Origin: Blepharisma japonicum
Lineage: Eukaryota > Ciliophora > Heterotrichea > Heterotrichida > Blepharismidae
Direction: 5' to 3'
Assembly (NCBI GenBank): GCA_949751835.1
Contig: CATKHK010000011.1
Location: 327 to 64,326 of the forward strand
DNA: 64,000 nucleotides
Program-made: the position numbers and the translations under genes
The notes under the pieces: model-generated
What the model was told of the DNA's origin: nothing
The model's database searches: none
Seen by the model: only the letters and a program-made list of their open reading frames with translations
Shown here: positions 21,827 through 33,634 of the stretch, in pieces
Layout of the letters: each line of letters begins with the position of its first letter
Numbering within the stretch: position 1 is the first letter of the stretch

Positions 21827-24814
21827 TTAAAAAAACTGGGGTGGCGTCTTATCTCCAGGCAAAACATCACGTCTTATTGGAGGTCCAGGACTTGCCCTTC
21901 TATTGCTATTCAAAGGCGAATTCTGAAACAACACTTTCATATATGCCCCATTGTCAGGAATATTTAAAGTTGATTTTGGCGTCACATCATCTTCTTGTTT
22001 AAATATCATATTTAATTTCTTTGGTCTATTTCCAAATGAATCTTGAAGCTCCATATACCTCGTTGTTCATTCCCCTAAAACATTATTCAGTTTTGCAATT
22101 TCCAGCTGCTTTCTGACTAGCTCTTTTTCACAGTTTTCTTTCATTTCGCTGAAAAATGACTTTCACCTTTCCCTTTCCGTTTTCTGTGCTTTAAATATAT
22201 CGCATTCTAATTTTTCCAGCAATTTTTGGTACTGTAAGGCTTGGTTTTTCAATTCTTGGTTACTTTTTTTTAGCTGGGCATTATAAAGTTGCTGAAGATT
22301 ATAGCTGGCTTCTAAAGCCTTATATTTCATAAGGAAAACTCCTGAGTCTGCAGAGTCATTTTCAATAAAAGACCCAGGGCAAGAAATGAATTGTGACTCA
22401 GAAGACTTCATTACAAATTCTTGGTGGGATTTGATCATCTGCATATTATTCTTCAGCAGGCTGCTTGTAAAGGATCTAATAAAGCGGACTCTAGGAGTTG
22501 TAGTTGATTCATTAATTAATATTCTTCTCGGTCCTTGATCAATTTGTTCTTGCAGTTTGACTATTTTTTGGTATGATTCGTGCAAATTGTCAATCATCGC
22601 TTCAAGTGAGCTAATTTGTTCGCATTGGTTTTTACAAAGGTTTCTTTTTAGCTTGTATTTTTGGTTAACTAAATTTAATTTCCAATCAAGCCCATTCATG
22701 ATCCTTGTGATATTAGAGTTGCAAATTCCTGCTTGTATCACTTGATTTCTAAGCTGATAAATCGTGATATCTTTGCTTAACTCAGCGTTGTACTCTAAGG
22801 CGTTTTTAAGTTCTTGTGCATAAATGCTAGTATTGACTAGGCTTTGGGGATCAATGAAAAGCTTTTTAGGTGATAGACAAAGCTCAAAATCGCCACTGAG
22901 GTCTAATTCAGTATCATGGCTTTCATTGGGAATTTCTCGCTCATGGATCTCTGATTTGTCTTCAAATTCGACAAAGGTGATGTCTTCTTCAAGCTTTGAG
23001 TGGTTTTCTATGAAGCCTTTATAGCTCTTGTCTAGCTCTTTTAATGCATTTGTAAGTCTTCTGACTTGTTTGTTGAGGGCATCGTTTTGTTTCAGTAATA
23101 ACGAGTTTTTGGAGGATTCTCTATTAATTTGCAAAGTAATTTTGTGTAAAGATTCATAATAATCATGAGCCTTCTGCTCAATCTTGAGCCGTTTTGCTTT
23201 AGATGAGCATAATTTTGCCTCTAAATGCTTAATTTTATCATTAAGAGCTTTGTTTTCTTCTTCCAACAATTCACATCTTTTCTTGGTATTTTCAAAATCT
23301 TGCCCAAGGCTGTCTCTCTCAGTGTTTCTCCCATCATTAGTTTCTCTATCAGTTAATTTCCCATCATTTTCAGACTCCAAAGAAGTCTTTTCACTTGTGT
23401 TATTAAAAGAGAGGGCTAATGAAGACTCAAAAATCGAGCTTTTTTCTTTATTTTCATCTAAAATGCTATCAATTCCTGATAAGATGCTGGAATACTGCCT
23501 TGAATTTTTTGGGCGGTCTTTTTTGGCTGACATAGTTGCTCTGAGGTTTTTTGAGAGCAATAAAGAGTTGTTTAAAGACTGATTCATTGAATAGTCACGA
23601 GCGGTCAAAGCTTTTTCTTCTTTTAGCAGAGATAATTCTGACTTAGCATTAGAAAGCTCAACTCGCAGCTGCTGGATTATTTTCATATAGTTTTCTGGGG
23701 AGTTTTTTATATTTATTTTCGCTTTGTTTTTCACTGCTTTGGCTCGAATGGCGAATTTTAGTGTATTTAAAGTTTCTTCAATTGACTTGGAAAAGGAGGA
23801 ACATGCTACAATTAGGCTTGTTTTGTAGTTACCACCTAAGGACTCTTGTAAAAGCCTTGTTAGTTTTGAGTCTCTATAAGGAATATGATCACTCTTCGAC
23901 ACCAATGCATGTATCACATTCCCTAATGCTGACAGCGAAAAGTTAATTTTTTTGGTTTCTTCCAAATTATTCCCTGTCACTCCTGAGTTACTAACTTTTT
24001 CGCTTCCCGCTAAGTCTACCAAATTTAAAATCCCTCTTTTTTCTGAGTCATTAGGAAGTTTCTGTAGCACTTCCAGCATAAAAATCATATGAGATCTTGA
24101 TGAGGCCTTATTCAGCTTTGTCGATGCAACAGTTCTCATAGTCTCTCCAAGAGTCAATACATCTAAAATATCTTTTTCACTAGAAATGCAGACCTCGTTC
24201 AGCCCTTGTACATATATGCCTCTTCTTGGACACTCCTTAATACTTAGTGCTCTATTATCAGGGTCAAGCAGATCCCTTATAGTTTCTTTATAAATTTCCA
24301 GCATTGAGCACCTTAACGTATACTCGATTTCTCCACTATCTTGTTTAACAGATTCAAAAATCTGGCTTGCAGCCCTTGGAATGATGCCTTTTGCTTCTTC
24401 ATCATATATATCAAAGCCCATCATTGTATAGGTTTTCCCTGAACCGGTCTGTCCATATGCAAAAATTGTCCCATTGTAGCCATCAAGGACATCTTGGATT
24501 GTTTGGCGTCCTATAAAATCGAAAATTTCAGCTTGCTTTGAGTTCGGATCAAAAATCCTGTCAAGTGTGAACGTTTCCATTTCTTTTCCGCAGGAAATCC
24601 CGATTGTCCTGGAATTAATAAAAAAGACAGGTTCTTCATTATCAGAAAAAGCCTATGTGATTTTTACAGTTTCGAAGTCTATTAGCGGCCTAAATCGAGC
24701 TAGGACTTTTATATTACTTGCTCTCGGACTTAGCAGCTGAGACGAAGAACTTATAAGCGAGGGTCGCTCACATACACTACTTTTGCTTCTTTGAGTTTTA
24801 CTTCTTTCTTTCAT
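21827..24814 (-). CDS. Kinesin-like motor protein B, tandem paralog of A
   Basis: 990 residues from exons 24814-24668 and 24652-21827, with a 15-nt intron at 24653-24667 (GTAAAAATCACATAG) at the same codon position as in kinesin A (RPLIDFET/AFSDN). P-loop GQTGSGKTYT about residue 116; SSRSH; DLAGSEK. A coiled-coil stalk follows, with the conserved tail end PGDKTPPQFF. It lies upstream of A on the same strand, separated by about 250 bp. The motors are close to each other while the stalks have diverged, which suggests duplication followed by cargo or localisation divergence. Confidence 0.92.
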
Positions 24815-25055
24815 TAAACAATTATGTCTTTTTAAACAATTTTGAGTATAATTGCAAACTAAATTTTATATAAAACTGAATTATTCAGCTGATAAATAAG
24901 GAAGCAGTTTCCTTTTAATTTCAAATTACCGTTGGCGGCAAAGAATTATTAATGCGAGAGTTCTCATCAAAATTCAAAAAATAAAAAAAGCGAGTGGAGC
25001 AAGACTTATTAATTCTCATAAAGTTTACTTATATTAATTTACTTTTGAATTATGT

Positions 25056-25679
25056 TTAGCTCTCAATCGTTAACTTAATGTTTTTGGTTAAGAGATCAAG
25101 AGCTACTTTATTTTCTGCTCCCCTTGGGACAATGATGTCAGCATGCTTCATCATTGGGCTTATGAATTCATCAAAAGCTGGCTTGACAAATTTTCTGTAC
25201 TGGTTTATGACTGAAAGCACGTCTCTTCCTCGGTATTGTGTGTCTCGCAGAATTCTTCGTGCTAAGCATTCATCAGAATCAGTGTGGACGAAGATCTTCA
25301 AGTCCATCATGTCTCTGATCTTTGGGTCATACAACGCCATAATCCCTTCCAAGATTATGACTCGGGTCGGCTTGGCAGCAATGGGGGTATCTGACCGTCT
25401 ATTATTGACATAATCATATACAGGGATATTAACTTCCTCTCCATTCAGAAGCTTGGACAGGCAGTGGTGCATTTCTTCGAAGTCAAATGCATCTGGGTGG
25501 TCCCAATTATAATTGTGTAAGTTCTGGAGATCACTTTCTGAAAGCTCCTTATAGAAGCAATCAGAGCTTATCAAGGTGCAGTCTCCACTGTCAATGGCTT
25601 CCTGGATCTTATGGCTTATAGAAGTTTTGCCGCTGGCTGAACCTCCACCAACTCCAATGAGATATGAACCAGAAGACAT
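25056..25679 (-). CDS. Uridine-cytidine kinase
   Basis: 207 residues. The Walker A loop GGGSASGKTS is near the N-terminus (about 11-20); the uridine-binding region has NWDHPDAFDF and PVYDYVNNRRS, followed by the base LEGIMALYDP and the lid RRILRDTQYRGRD. These are hallmarks of the uridine kinase/PRK P-loop family. It phosphorylates uridine and cytidine to UMP and CMP in pyrimidine salvage, in the cytosol. The length fits single-domain UCK enzymes; no uracil phosphoribosyltransferase domain is fused. It is divergent from the kinase gene at 25772. Confidence 0.93.
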   Translation of the reverse strand: MSSGSYLIGVGGGSASGKTSISHKIQEAIDSGDCTLISSDCFYKELSESDLQNLHNYNWDHPDAFDFEEMHHCLSKLLNGEEVNIPVYDYVNNRRSDTPIAAKPTRVIILEGIMALYDPKIRDMMDLKIFVHTDSDECLARRILRDTQYRGRDVLSVINQYRKFVKPAFDEFISPMMKHADIIVPRGAENKVALDLLTKNIKLTIES

Positions 25680-25771
25680 ATTTATGTCACAGCTTTTAAA
25701 AATCTCAATTTTTCGAGCGAATTAGATAACTTCGCCTCCTTAAATATAAAATCAGTGCACCATTTTAAATA

Positions 25772-27037
25772 ATGATAAAGAGAGTCGGAAACTATGCCCT
25801 TGGCAAAACCTTAGGGGAAGGCAGCTATGGAAAGTAACTTTCACTCAGAGTGAGGCTTGCAGAACACACAGAGACAGGCGAGAAGTTCGCTATCAAGATT
25901 CTAGATAAGGTCAAAATAAAGCAAGATAATTTGATAGAAAATTTAAGGCAGGAAATACATATCATGAAGCATATACGGCATCCGAATATAGTCAAGCTCT
26001 ATGAGGTCTTGTCATCTCATTCCAAAATCTACTTGGTTTTGGAATTAGTCACTGGTGGAGAGCTGTTTATGAAGATCAGAGAAAATGGCCCGATGCCTGA
26101 AGAAGAAGCTAGGTATTATTTCCAGCAGATTATTTCAGCGATTTCGTTCTGTGAAACTCATAATATTGCACACAGAGATCTCAAACTTGAAAATGTCCTG
26201 CTTGACAGCGAAGGGACTGTAAAAATCAGCGATTTCGGACTATCAGGGCTTTTTAAATTTGATAGTGTTAATATAGGGCTAATGCACACAACTTGTGGGA
26301 CCGTAAACTACTTAGCACCTGAAGTGTTTGGGAATCAAGGATATGATGGGAATTGCGCTGATATGTGGTCCTGTGGGGTGATTTTATATGCGCTGCTTTC
26401 AGGGACGCTGCCTTTTGAAGAAGAATCAATATCGAAATTAATAGAAAAAATCGTGTCTGCTGACTATGCAATACCAGAAAACATATCAGGCTCAGCGAGA
26501 GAGCTAATTTCTTTAATTTTAAACCCAGATCCAAGGTCAAGACTCAGCATAAGGAAGCTGAAGCGACATCCGTGGTTTGTGATAAACTATGAAGAGCCAG
26601 AAGGGATATTTGAAGACCCAGAGCATAACCATGAAGATATGCCAGAACTCTACCGACAAACTTCAGAAGTTCCAAGAGTAATGAACGCTTTTGAATTGCT
26701 AAATTATTTTGCTGGAAGCGCAATGAATAAGCTGTTTGACCCTGAAGAATCAGAGCAGACTCATTTTATTACAAATGCAGACCCTGCTGTCACTGAAAGA
26801 GCTGTGAGAAAAGCATTGAAAAGTGCGAACATGAAGCCAAGGAAAGGAGAAAAGGTATATAAAGTGATTTATGATAGCAAGGACTCTCCATCATTAACAA
26901 TTGAGGTAGAAATTCTTGAGATTTTGCAAGATAAGTATGCAGTTATTTTTTCTAGACAGATAGGAAGAATTGCATCATTTAAAAGAATTTTTCATGCAGT
27001 TTTAGAAGAAATGTCGAGTTTTATATCTAATTCATAA
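25772..27037 (+). CDS. CIPK/SnRK3-like Ser/Thr kinase with NAF-type motif
   Basis: 416 residues from exons 25772-25833 and 25849-27037 across a 15-nt intron (GTAACTTTCACTCAG, 25834-25848) that splits the glycine-loop Lys codon (GEGSYGK/V). The kinase core has HRDLKLEN (129-136), DFG (149-151) and TVNYLAPE. After the kinase comes MNAFELLNYF (about 299-308) and NKLFD, matching the plant CIPK NAF motif that binds CBL calcium sensors. A C-terminal domain resembling the CIPK PPI/KA1-like region follows. By family knowledge it would be activated by a calcineurin-B-like Ca2+ sensor. Alternative: an AMPK-related (CAMKL) kinase whose tail resembles NAF by descent from a common ancestor. Confidence 0.85.
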
Positions 27038-27185
27038 CTGATAATAGAATTTTAAGCTATAAGAAAATATATTTCTCAGAAGATAAATAACAATCTTTAT
27101 TAAAATACCAAAAGAAAATTAAATTACCTTATTATTTTAAATAATTAAAACGCCAAGTTTATAATAATAATAATAATGTATTAAT

Positions 27186-29084
27186 TTATTTACGTGAGTT
27201 AACGGCTCGTCTCCATAGGAGTAAATATGCAATAATTCTGTAAGCGATCAAAAGGATACAGAGATATAAAACACATTTTCCAATGGGATTTGTAAAGTCT
27301 AGATCTCGTAAAGGATCGCATTTCCTACAGTCTGTACAGTGTTGGCAGTCCATCCCAAGGTCATTGTATTCATTTGCACAAAGTGCCTCAACTGCCCATC
27401 TCATACAAGATATATACTGTATCCACGAAAATCCTTCTGGATAGTGGTTTACACTTGGGAATAGCCCAGAGTAAAGCATCATTGGTTGAAGGAAGACTGG
27501 AACAATTGCAAGGGCTACAGTTTCTGTTTTTACTAGAGAGCCTACTATATATCCCATGCCAATTGAAGATATTTGCAATAGGACAAGGACAAAGTAAAAT
27601 ATAAAAAATTTGCTTGCATCGTAGTCATTAAAAGGAATTGCCCAGTATATCATTAAACAATAAACTAAGAGTGGGAGAAATTGCATTGGAAGGTCAGCAA
27701 TTGATTTGGAGAGATAGTAAGAAATTGTGGAATAAATCCTTTGTTTGCTTTCTTTGAGGAATAGAGGAGTTTCACTTGGAAATTGCATGGCTGCATTTTG
27801 GCATGAGAAAAAGGCTACTGTTGACATGGAAAGAAAGAGGAGTTGAGTTCTTGTTGTGGAGGAGTCGTAGTTTTTGGCTAAATTGTTACAGATTAAATCA
27901 ACTAAGACGGCAACCATAATATACTCAATGAATAAAAGACGACCAGTAAGCGGATCTCTTCTTGCATTGATCCAAGCTCTCCTAAATAGAAGCATAAATT
28001 GCTGGACAAAATTAGCTGAGATCTCTAAGTGCTTATTTTTTAAAGGCTCAAGCTTTGTTTTGTCCAAAGAATCATCTTCCATCTCTATTGAGTTATACGA
28101 AGAAACCAAATTCTCAATTTTGTCATGCTCTTCTTCTGTAGGGTGTCTCCTGTCTACTACATGAAGAAGCCTCATATAATAGTCAGCTGGGTTCATAAGT
28201 TTTGGACACTCATACCCAATTTTCGCAAAATATTTGGTTGACTCATTAGCTTTTCCTTGATAAACAAGATGGCCTTCCGCTAATAAAATTAGTCTATCAA
28301 ATTTGTCAAAAATGCTTGTGCTTGGCTGATGGATAGTCGACATCACAGTTCTGCCTTTTCTAGCTTGCTCTATCAACAAATCAACAACAACTTCAGCAGT
28401 AAAGCTATCAAGTCCTGATGTCGGCTCATCCAACAAAAGTACAATTGGATCAGTAATCAATTCCATTCCAATGCAAACCCTTTTTCTTTCGCCTCCTGAA
28501 AGTCCTTTTTTAGTGATACTTCCAATCACATTGTCAGCACACTTCATCAATCTGAGGTCTTGAATGATCCCATTAACTCTATCTACATGCTCTTGGAAAG
28601 TACCAGGCATTCTGAGTCTTGATGAAAAAGTTAAAGACTCTCTAGGGGTAAGATTAGGAAGTAAAATATCTTCCTGAGTTACATAGGCTGAATAATACCC
28701 GAAGTCTATGTCTTTGATATTTGTTCCGTTGGCTGTGATTTTTCCAATGATTTTGGCATTATTGGTGCTTTTGACTCTTCCAGCCAGAATATTAAGGAGC
28801 GTGGTTTTTCCAGCTCCTGAAGAGCCCATTAAGACTAAAAGCTCTCCTGGGTTAGCCTTTCCTGAGATTCCTTTGAGAATCTGGGTTTCCTCGCCTTCTT
28901 TTTCTATGACATAGCTGATGTTGTCCCATGCCAATTGAATTTTGGTTCTGTTGTCATGGGAAGCCTCAGGAACTTGATCTGTCATATCGTTTGAGGGTAG
29001 GATGCTTGGATCGTTAGCCCTTAGGGATACTACTTCAATTTCTTGATCATCGTCTCTTTTGGAGAAATTTTCTGGAGTTATCAT
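27186..29084 (-). CDS. ABCG half-transporter 1
   Basis: 632 residues, no intron. Nucleotide-binding domain first: Walker A GSSGAGKTTLLNIL, signature LSGGERKR, Walker B LLLDEPTSGLDS and H-loop STIHQPS. Then a membrane domain of about six helices and a Cys-rich loop near the end (DCQHCTDCRKCD), which is the usual last extracellular loop of ABCG proteins. Half-transporters dimerise and export lipids, sterols or drugs. It is a tandem paralog of the gene at 30167-32086. Dozens of conserved residues match between the two. Confidence 0.94.
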   Translation of the reverse strand: MITPENFSKRDDDQEIEVVSLRANDPSILPSNDMTDQVPEASHDNRTKIQLAWDNISYVIEKEGEETQILKGISGKANPGELLVLMGSSGAGKTTLLNILAGRVKSTNNAKIIGKITANGTNIKDIDFGYYSAYVTQEDILLPNLTPRESLTFSSRLRMPGTFQEHVDRVNGIIQDLRLMKCADNVIGSITKKGLSGGERKRVCIGMELITDPIVLLLDEPTSGLDSFTAEVVVDLLIEQARKGRTVMSTIHQPSTSIFDKFDRLILLAEGHLVYQGKANESTKYFAKIGYECPKLMNPADYYMRLLHVVDRRHPTEEEHDKIENLVSSYNSIEMEDDSLDKTKLEPLKNKHLEISANFVQQFMLLFRRAWINARRDPLTGRLLFIEYIMVAVLVDLICNNLAKNYDSSTTRTQLLFLSMSTVAFFSCQNAAMQFPSETPLFLKESKQRIYSTISYYLSKSIADLPMQFLPLLVYCLMIYWAIPFNDYDASKFFIFYFVLVLLQISSIGMGYIVGSLVKTETVALAIVPVFLQPMMLYSGLFPSVNHYPEGFSWIQYISCMRWAVEALCANEYNDLGMDCQHCTDCRKCDPLRDLDFTNPIGKCVLYLCILLIAYRIIAYLLLWRRAVNSRK

Positions 29085-30166
29085 TTTATGTTTATATGTG
29101 AATATGGCTAGTCGAAAATAAGTGTTATAGAGGCCAGTTAGACTATTAATAGAAAGAGAATTAAGTTAAAATATCAATTAAGATAGAGAGCTGAGGACTT
29201 ACTGAAGCTTTGGAAGGCTTTTTTTATTTATTATAAGATTGTGAGACCATCTTCGATCTTAGCTAGGGTAGGGATTTTGAGAATAAATTTTATGATTTAG
29301 ATAAGATTAAATGAATTATTGGTAGATTTTGATTAAGGAATAAATCTGATGGTTAGATTTTGAATTTCATGATTTGAACTTTTTGTAAAGGGAGATAAAA
29401 AACCATTTGCCATAGTGCCATTTATCGGCTGCAGTTATTTTACTTAAGTTGCTCAATTTTTATGAAATTTTGCGAGAAATTGAATTGAGAACTGATTTTT
29501 TTTAAAAGAATTGCCCATTTCAAATTGAAATAAGACTTTTTGAAATTTAAAATTTTTTAAAATTTAATTATGCTGATTATTGCAAATTTAATAATCTACT
29601 GTTTTAGTTTTTAACTCTGCCCTTAGAACTGAAAAATTTCTACGAATTTATTGAAAATTTCTTCTCCGATAATTTAATCCATTTTACAGTGCTTTTATAT
29701 CGGAACTCATCAGAAAAATAAACTTCACCATATTTTTAGAGCCAAGTAGAAATTGATATATCAAAAATTGAAGGAGATATAAACTATTTGACAAATACTG
29801 GTAATTTATATTTAGATAAAAAACTCCAAATTAAATAATTAAATTTCTGTCTTATATTTTTGAGAGCAGCTAAAAATATATGTCAACCCTTCTGAAAATT
29901 ATACTAAGAAAATAGAAGTCTAAAGGCCAGAGATTTGCTTTTTTATAGACTTTATCCTAATAGAGAATAAAAATATTATAACTTATATAAAATAGAGATT
30001 TTTTTAAGTATTAATTAAATATATGCGAAAGATTAAAATAATGCAAACTAACTCTTATATTATAAAATAAATCAAAATCTTTTGCTTTATTAAATATGCA
30101 AATAAATAATGCTTTATTAATTTTAAACATTGAATAGCTTAAAGCTATAATATAAATATTTACTTA
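29085..30166. other. Long AT-rich intergenic region
   Basis: About 1.1 kb between the two ABCG genes, very AT-rich with poly-A/T runs. No intact ORF is supported on either strand, and I see no RNA gene or repeat array. It contains the promoter of ABCG 1 and the 3' end of ABCG 2. Confidence 0.5.
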
Positions 30167-32086
30167 TTATGCCCTTGAATTAGCCGCTTGCCTCCAAAGA
30201 ATAATAAGTCCAATAACCCGATATCCAATCCCCAGCAGAACAACATAAATAAAGCAAAGCCAAATTTCTCCATTGAATTTCATTTCATTCAACGGATCAC
30301 ATCGATAGCAATCAGTGCAGGTCTTGCAATCCATTTGTAAATCAGTATACTCATTAATACATAATCCTTCAATATCAAATCTCATTGGCTAAATAAATAT
30401 TACAGATAAATATTGTATCCAAAAAAATGATTTGGGGTAGCTTTCGATATTTGTGACAACTCCTGTATACATTTCTAATGGGGTCAGGAAAAGCGGGGTT
30501 ATTGCGATCGCTAAATTTTCTGTTTTACACACAGAGCCAATAATATAACCAATTCCTGCTGAGCTCCATTGCATAAGGACAAGCCCCAAAACGAAAATTC
30601 AAAACTTGCTTGCATCAGTGTTATTGCAGCCAACTGTTCAGTATATTAGCAAACAATAAAGTATTAAAGCTAACAGCTGTGTTGGGGCTTCTGCAATAGA
30701 CTTTGCCATATTATATGGAAATACACCATACAATCTCTGCTTGGTTTCTTTTAAAAATAAAGGAGTTTCACTAGGAAAAACTAGAGCTGCATTTTGAGTA
30801 GAAAAGAAGGATACTAAAAACATTGATAAAAATTGGATGATGGTTCGGGAATACACAGATTCATAGTCTGTACTAAGATTAGGAAATAGCATATCCACAA
30901 GTATCGCTACCCCTAAATATTCAATATATAAAATCCAGGTATAAAGTGGGTTTCTTCTCGAATTAATCCATGATCTTCTCAATAAAACCCAGAATTGTTT
31001 AAAAGCTCCAGAATGTGCTGGAATGTGTCGGTTTTCCAGAGGTATCAGATCATCAGATGCTTCTATTTGTTTATTTTCAAACTTTGAGTTATATGAGGAA
31101 ACTAAGGTTTCGATAATTTCGGTTTCTTCTTGCGTAGGATTTTTTCTATCAATTACATGGAGTAATCTCATGTAATAGTCAGCTGGATTCATTAGTCTTG
31201 GACATTTATAGCCAACTTTTGAAAAATATTTTCTCGAGTCTTTTGCGGTACCCTGATAAACAATATGTCCTTCACTAAGTAAAACCAGCCTATCGAATTT
31301 ATTGAAAATCTTAGAGCTTGGCTGATGGATTGTTGAAATTATTGTTCTTCCTTTTCTAGCCTGCTCTATAAGTAAGTCGATTACAATTTCTGCTGTAAAA
31401 CTGTCAAGTCCTGAAGTTGGCTCATCCAATATAAGTACAAGTGGCTCAGAAATAAGCTCCATTCCAATACAAACTCTTTTCCTTTCACCTCCAGAGAGGC
31501 CTTTTTTCATTGCATTTCCAATAATATTATCAGCAACTTTCATTAGCTTTAAATCATTGAGAATTTTTTCGACCCTTTCTGCATGCTGCTCATGTGTTCC
31601 TGGCAGCCTAAGTTTTGATGAAAAAAGCATGGACTCTCTAGGTGTTAAAAAAGGAAGTAAAATATCTTCTTGAGTCACATAGGCTGAATAGTATTCAAAG
31701 TTAAAGTCTTTGATGTTTGTGCCATTAGCTGTTATTGTGCCATATATTTTTGCTTCTCCACTGTTTTGTAGTCTTCCAGACAGAATATTCAGCAAGGTGG
31801 TTTTACCAGCTCCTGATGAGCCCATCAAAACTAGAAGCTCACCAGGGTTCGCACTGCCTGAGACCCCTTTTAATATGTTGATTTCTTCTTTGTTTTTTGA
31901 TATAACGTAGCTTACATTTTCCCACTGAAGCTTAACCTTTGTACTTTCTTCTTCACATCCAGAAACTGTAGTAAGATTTCTTTTCCTTGGAGTATCAATG
32001 TATTTATCGCCTGGATTTTTACTTGGAGAGTCCAAAATATCATATTCACTTGTAGGATTTTCAAGAGGACGGTCTGTGATAATCAT
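30167..32086 (-). CDS. ABCG half-transporter 2 (with one 15-nt intron)
   Basis: 634 residues from exons 32086-30404 and 30388-30167, with intron GTAATATTTATTTAG at 30389-30403. Splicing restores IQYLSPMRFDIEGL, which aligns with IQYISCMRWAVEAL in ABCG 1; without it TAG stops the frame. Walker A GSSGAGKTTLLNIL, signature LSGGERKR and Walker B LILDEPTSGLDS are intact. The last loop keeps DCKTCTDCYRCD. ABCG 1 has no intron at this site, so an intron was gained or lost after the tandem duplication. TGA at 30638 and others read as Trp. Confidence 0.92.
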
Positions 32087-32447
32087 TATGATGATTAATG
32101 GAAATTTGTATATTTATTGATAAAAAAATCGAATTAAAGTATTACTTTTGGATTGCTAATATATAAGAAGCAATTGATTGATATTTGGAAGTAAAAAAGA
32201 GTAATATAAATTCTTCATTGTTGAGCAAAAAAACCAATAGAAAATATTATAAATCTAATAAGCTCAATCAAAGACGCTTGCAATTACTGGTTTTTAAGGA
32301 ATCAATTTCCTCTTCATAAAATTAAGTGGCAAAAATTATTCTATCAAGTATCTCAAGATATCCCAATTAAATAATATAAACTAAAATAATAGCAATCTCT
32401 AGCCTTCAATTCTTATAAGTGCAATTTATATGCCTATTATATTTAAT
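32087..32447. other. AT-rich spacer
   Basis: 361 bp between ABCG 2 and the EEP-family gene. No gene or repeat is seen. Confidence 0.4.
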
Positions 32448-33464
32448 TTATTGGCTCACGCTGAACTCAACTTTTAAAGGCAAATGATCTGATGGATATT
32501 CGCTATTAGGTAGCGCTCCTTCTTTAGTAACAATCTCTTCACTCGGAATCATCAAGATTCTCTTTGGCTTAAGCTCAAACGTATGAAAAATGTAATCTAA
32601 GCACCCATTAAAATTGAGAGTAAAATTACTAAACTTTGGATGTGCCTTGCCATCATATCTTTCATATGCAGACCTGAACTTAAACCATGGCTTTATCCTC
32701 AAAGATTCAATCTCTAAGTCAATTTCTTTATTCTCTGTTGGCTTCCAAGGCTTTCCATAAAATAAATTCAAAACATTGCTAAAAGGTATCGAATTAAAAT
32801 CTCCACAAATAGCAGCTGGACATTGATATTTATTTTTCATTTTTACAACTTCATCAATCAGCATCGCAGCCTGCGCATATTTAACATATTCCAGTTTTGG
32901 GTCCCAATATAGATGTGTGCATGCAATAATTATCAATTTTTTGCTTTGCCTTTCTTCAAACACACTTACAAACCCAACATTATCTTTTTTGTAATTAATA
33001 TTTGTTCCACATTTTCAATGAGAATTATAATCAATTCTTTTTGTTTCAATTTGATGATATTTTTTCCACTTTCATGCCAGGACTAAACCATCTCTTGCTC
33101 TCATTGAACTTCTTTCAATAAAATTGCTTCTATAGTCTATTGAAGATAAAAAAGACTCAAATTCAGGGTACTTATCAACTTCTTCTAAAGCTATAAAATC
33201 TGAGTCAAGCTCTTTTAGAAAGCTTTGGATAATAGGAAATCTGTAGCTGAAGTCGAGATAGGATGGTTTTGTGTAATAGTGAAAATGAGTAAACATGTCT
33301 GCTAGAGTGTTAAAAGTGGTTATAGAAAAGGCATAAGGCTCATTATTGTCATCAAAGGTTTTATAAGAAAATCGCTTTACTTGAGGAGTTTGCAGGGGTT
33401 TTTTGGAGAATCAGCAGTAAAATAATAGAGCTATAAAAACTCCTGATATGAGGTAAAATCACAT
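32448..33464 (-). CDS. Membrane-anchored endonuclease/exonuclease/phosphatase (CCR4/nocturnin-like)
   Basis: 338 residues; ATG at 33464 is directly followed by TGA read as Trp (MWFYLISGVFIALLFYCWF), giving an N-terminal membrane anchor that is missed if TGA is a stop. The EEP fold follows: TFNTLAD near residue 50, IALEEVDKYPEF (catalytic Glu of the LQEV motif), THLYWDPK, ICGDFNS (GDFNS motif), LDYIFHT and SDHLPLKVEF (final SDH). These match Mg2+-dependent deadenylases and phosphodiesterases of the CCR4/nocturnin/ANGEL group. A membrane anchor suggests ER or mitochondrial surface. An inositol-phosphatase or sphingomyelinase-type role is less likely given the NTLAD and LEEVD motifs. Confidence 0.85.
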
Positions 33465-33634
33465 TTTATTAGTCTAAATGGATAAAATAAATAATGAAAA
33501 CAAACAACCAACACAAACGGCCTTATATGATTACAGAGACTTTTGATTTCCCGAACTTGCCTATTGATTTGTGCTCTAAGTCTCTTTGAGAGCTGTGGCC
33601 AAGTAAGAACCAATTTTTTTGCAAAGGAAAAATC

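Noticed and set aside
33431-33613. 60-residue minus-strand ORF upstream of the EEP gene
   Set aside because: Different frame; the N-terminal anchor reading from ATG 33464 joins smoothly to the EEP motifs.
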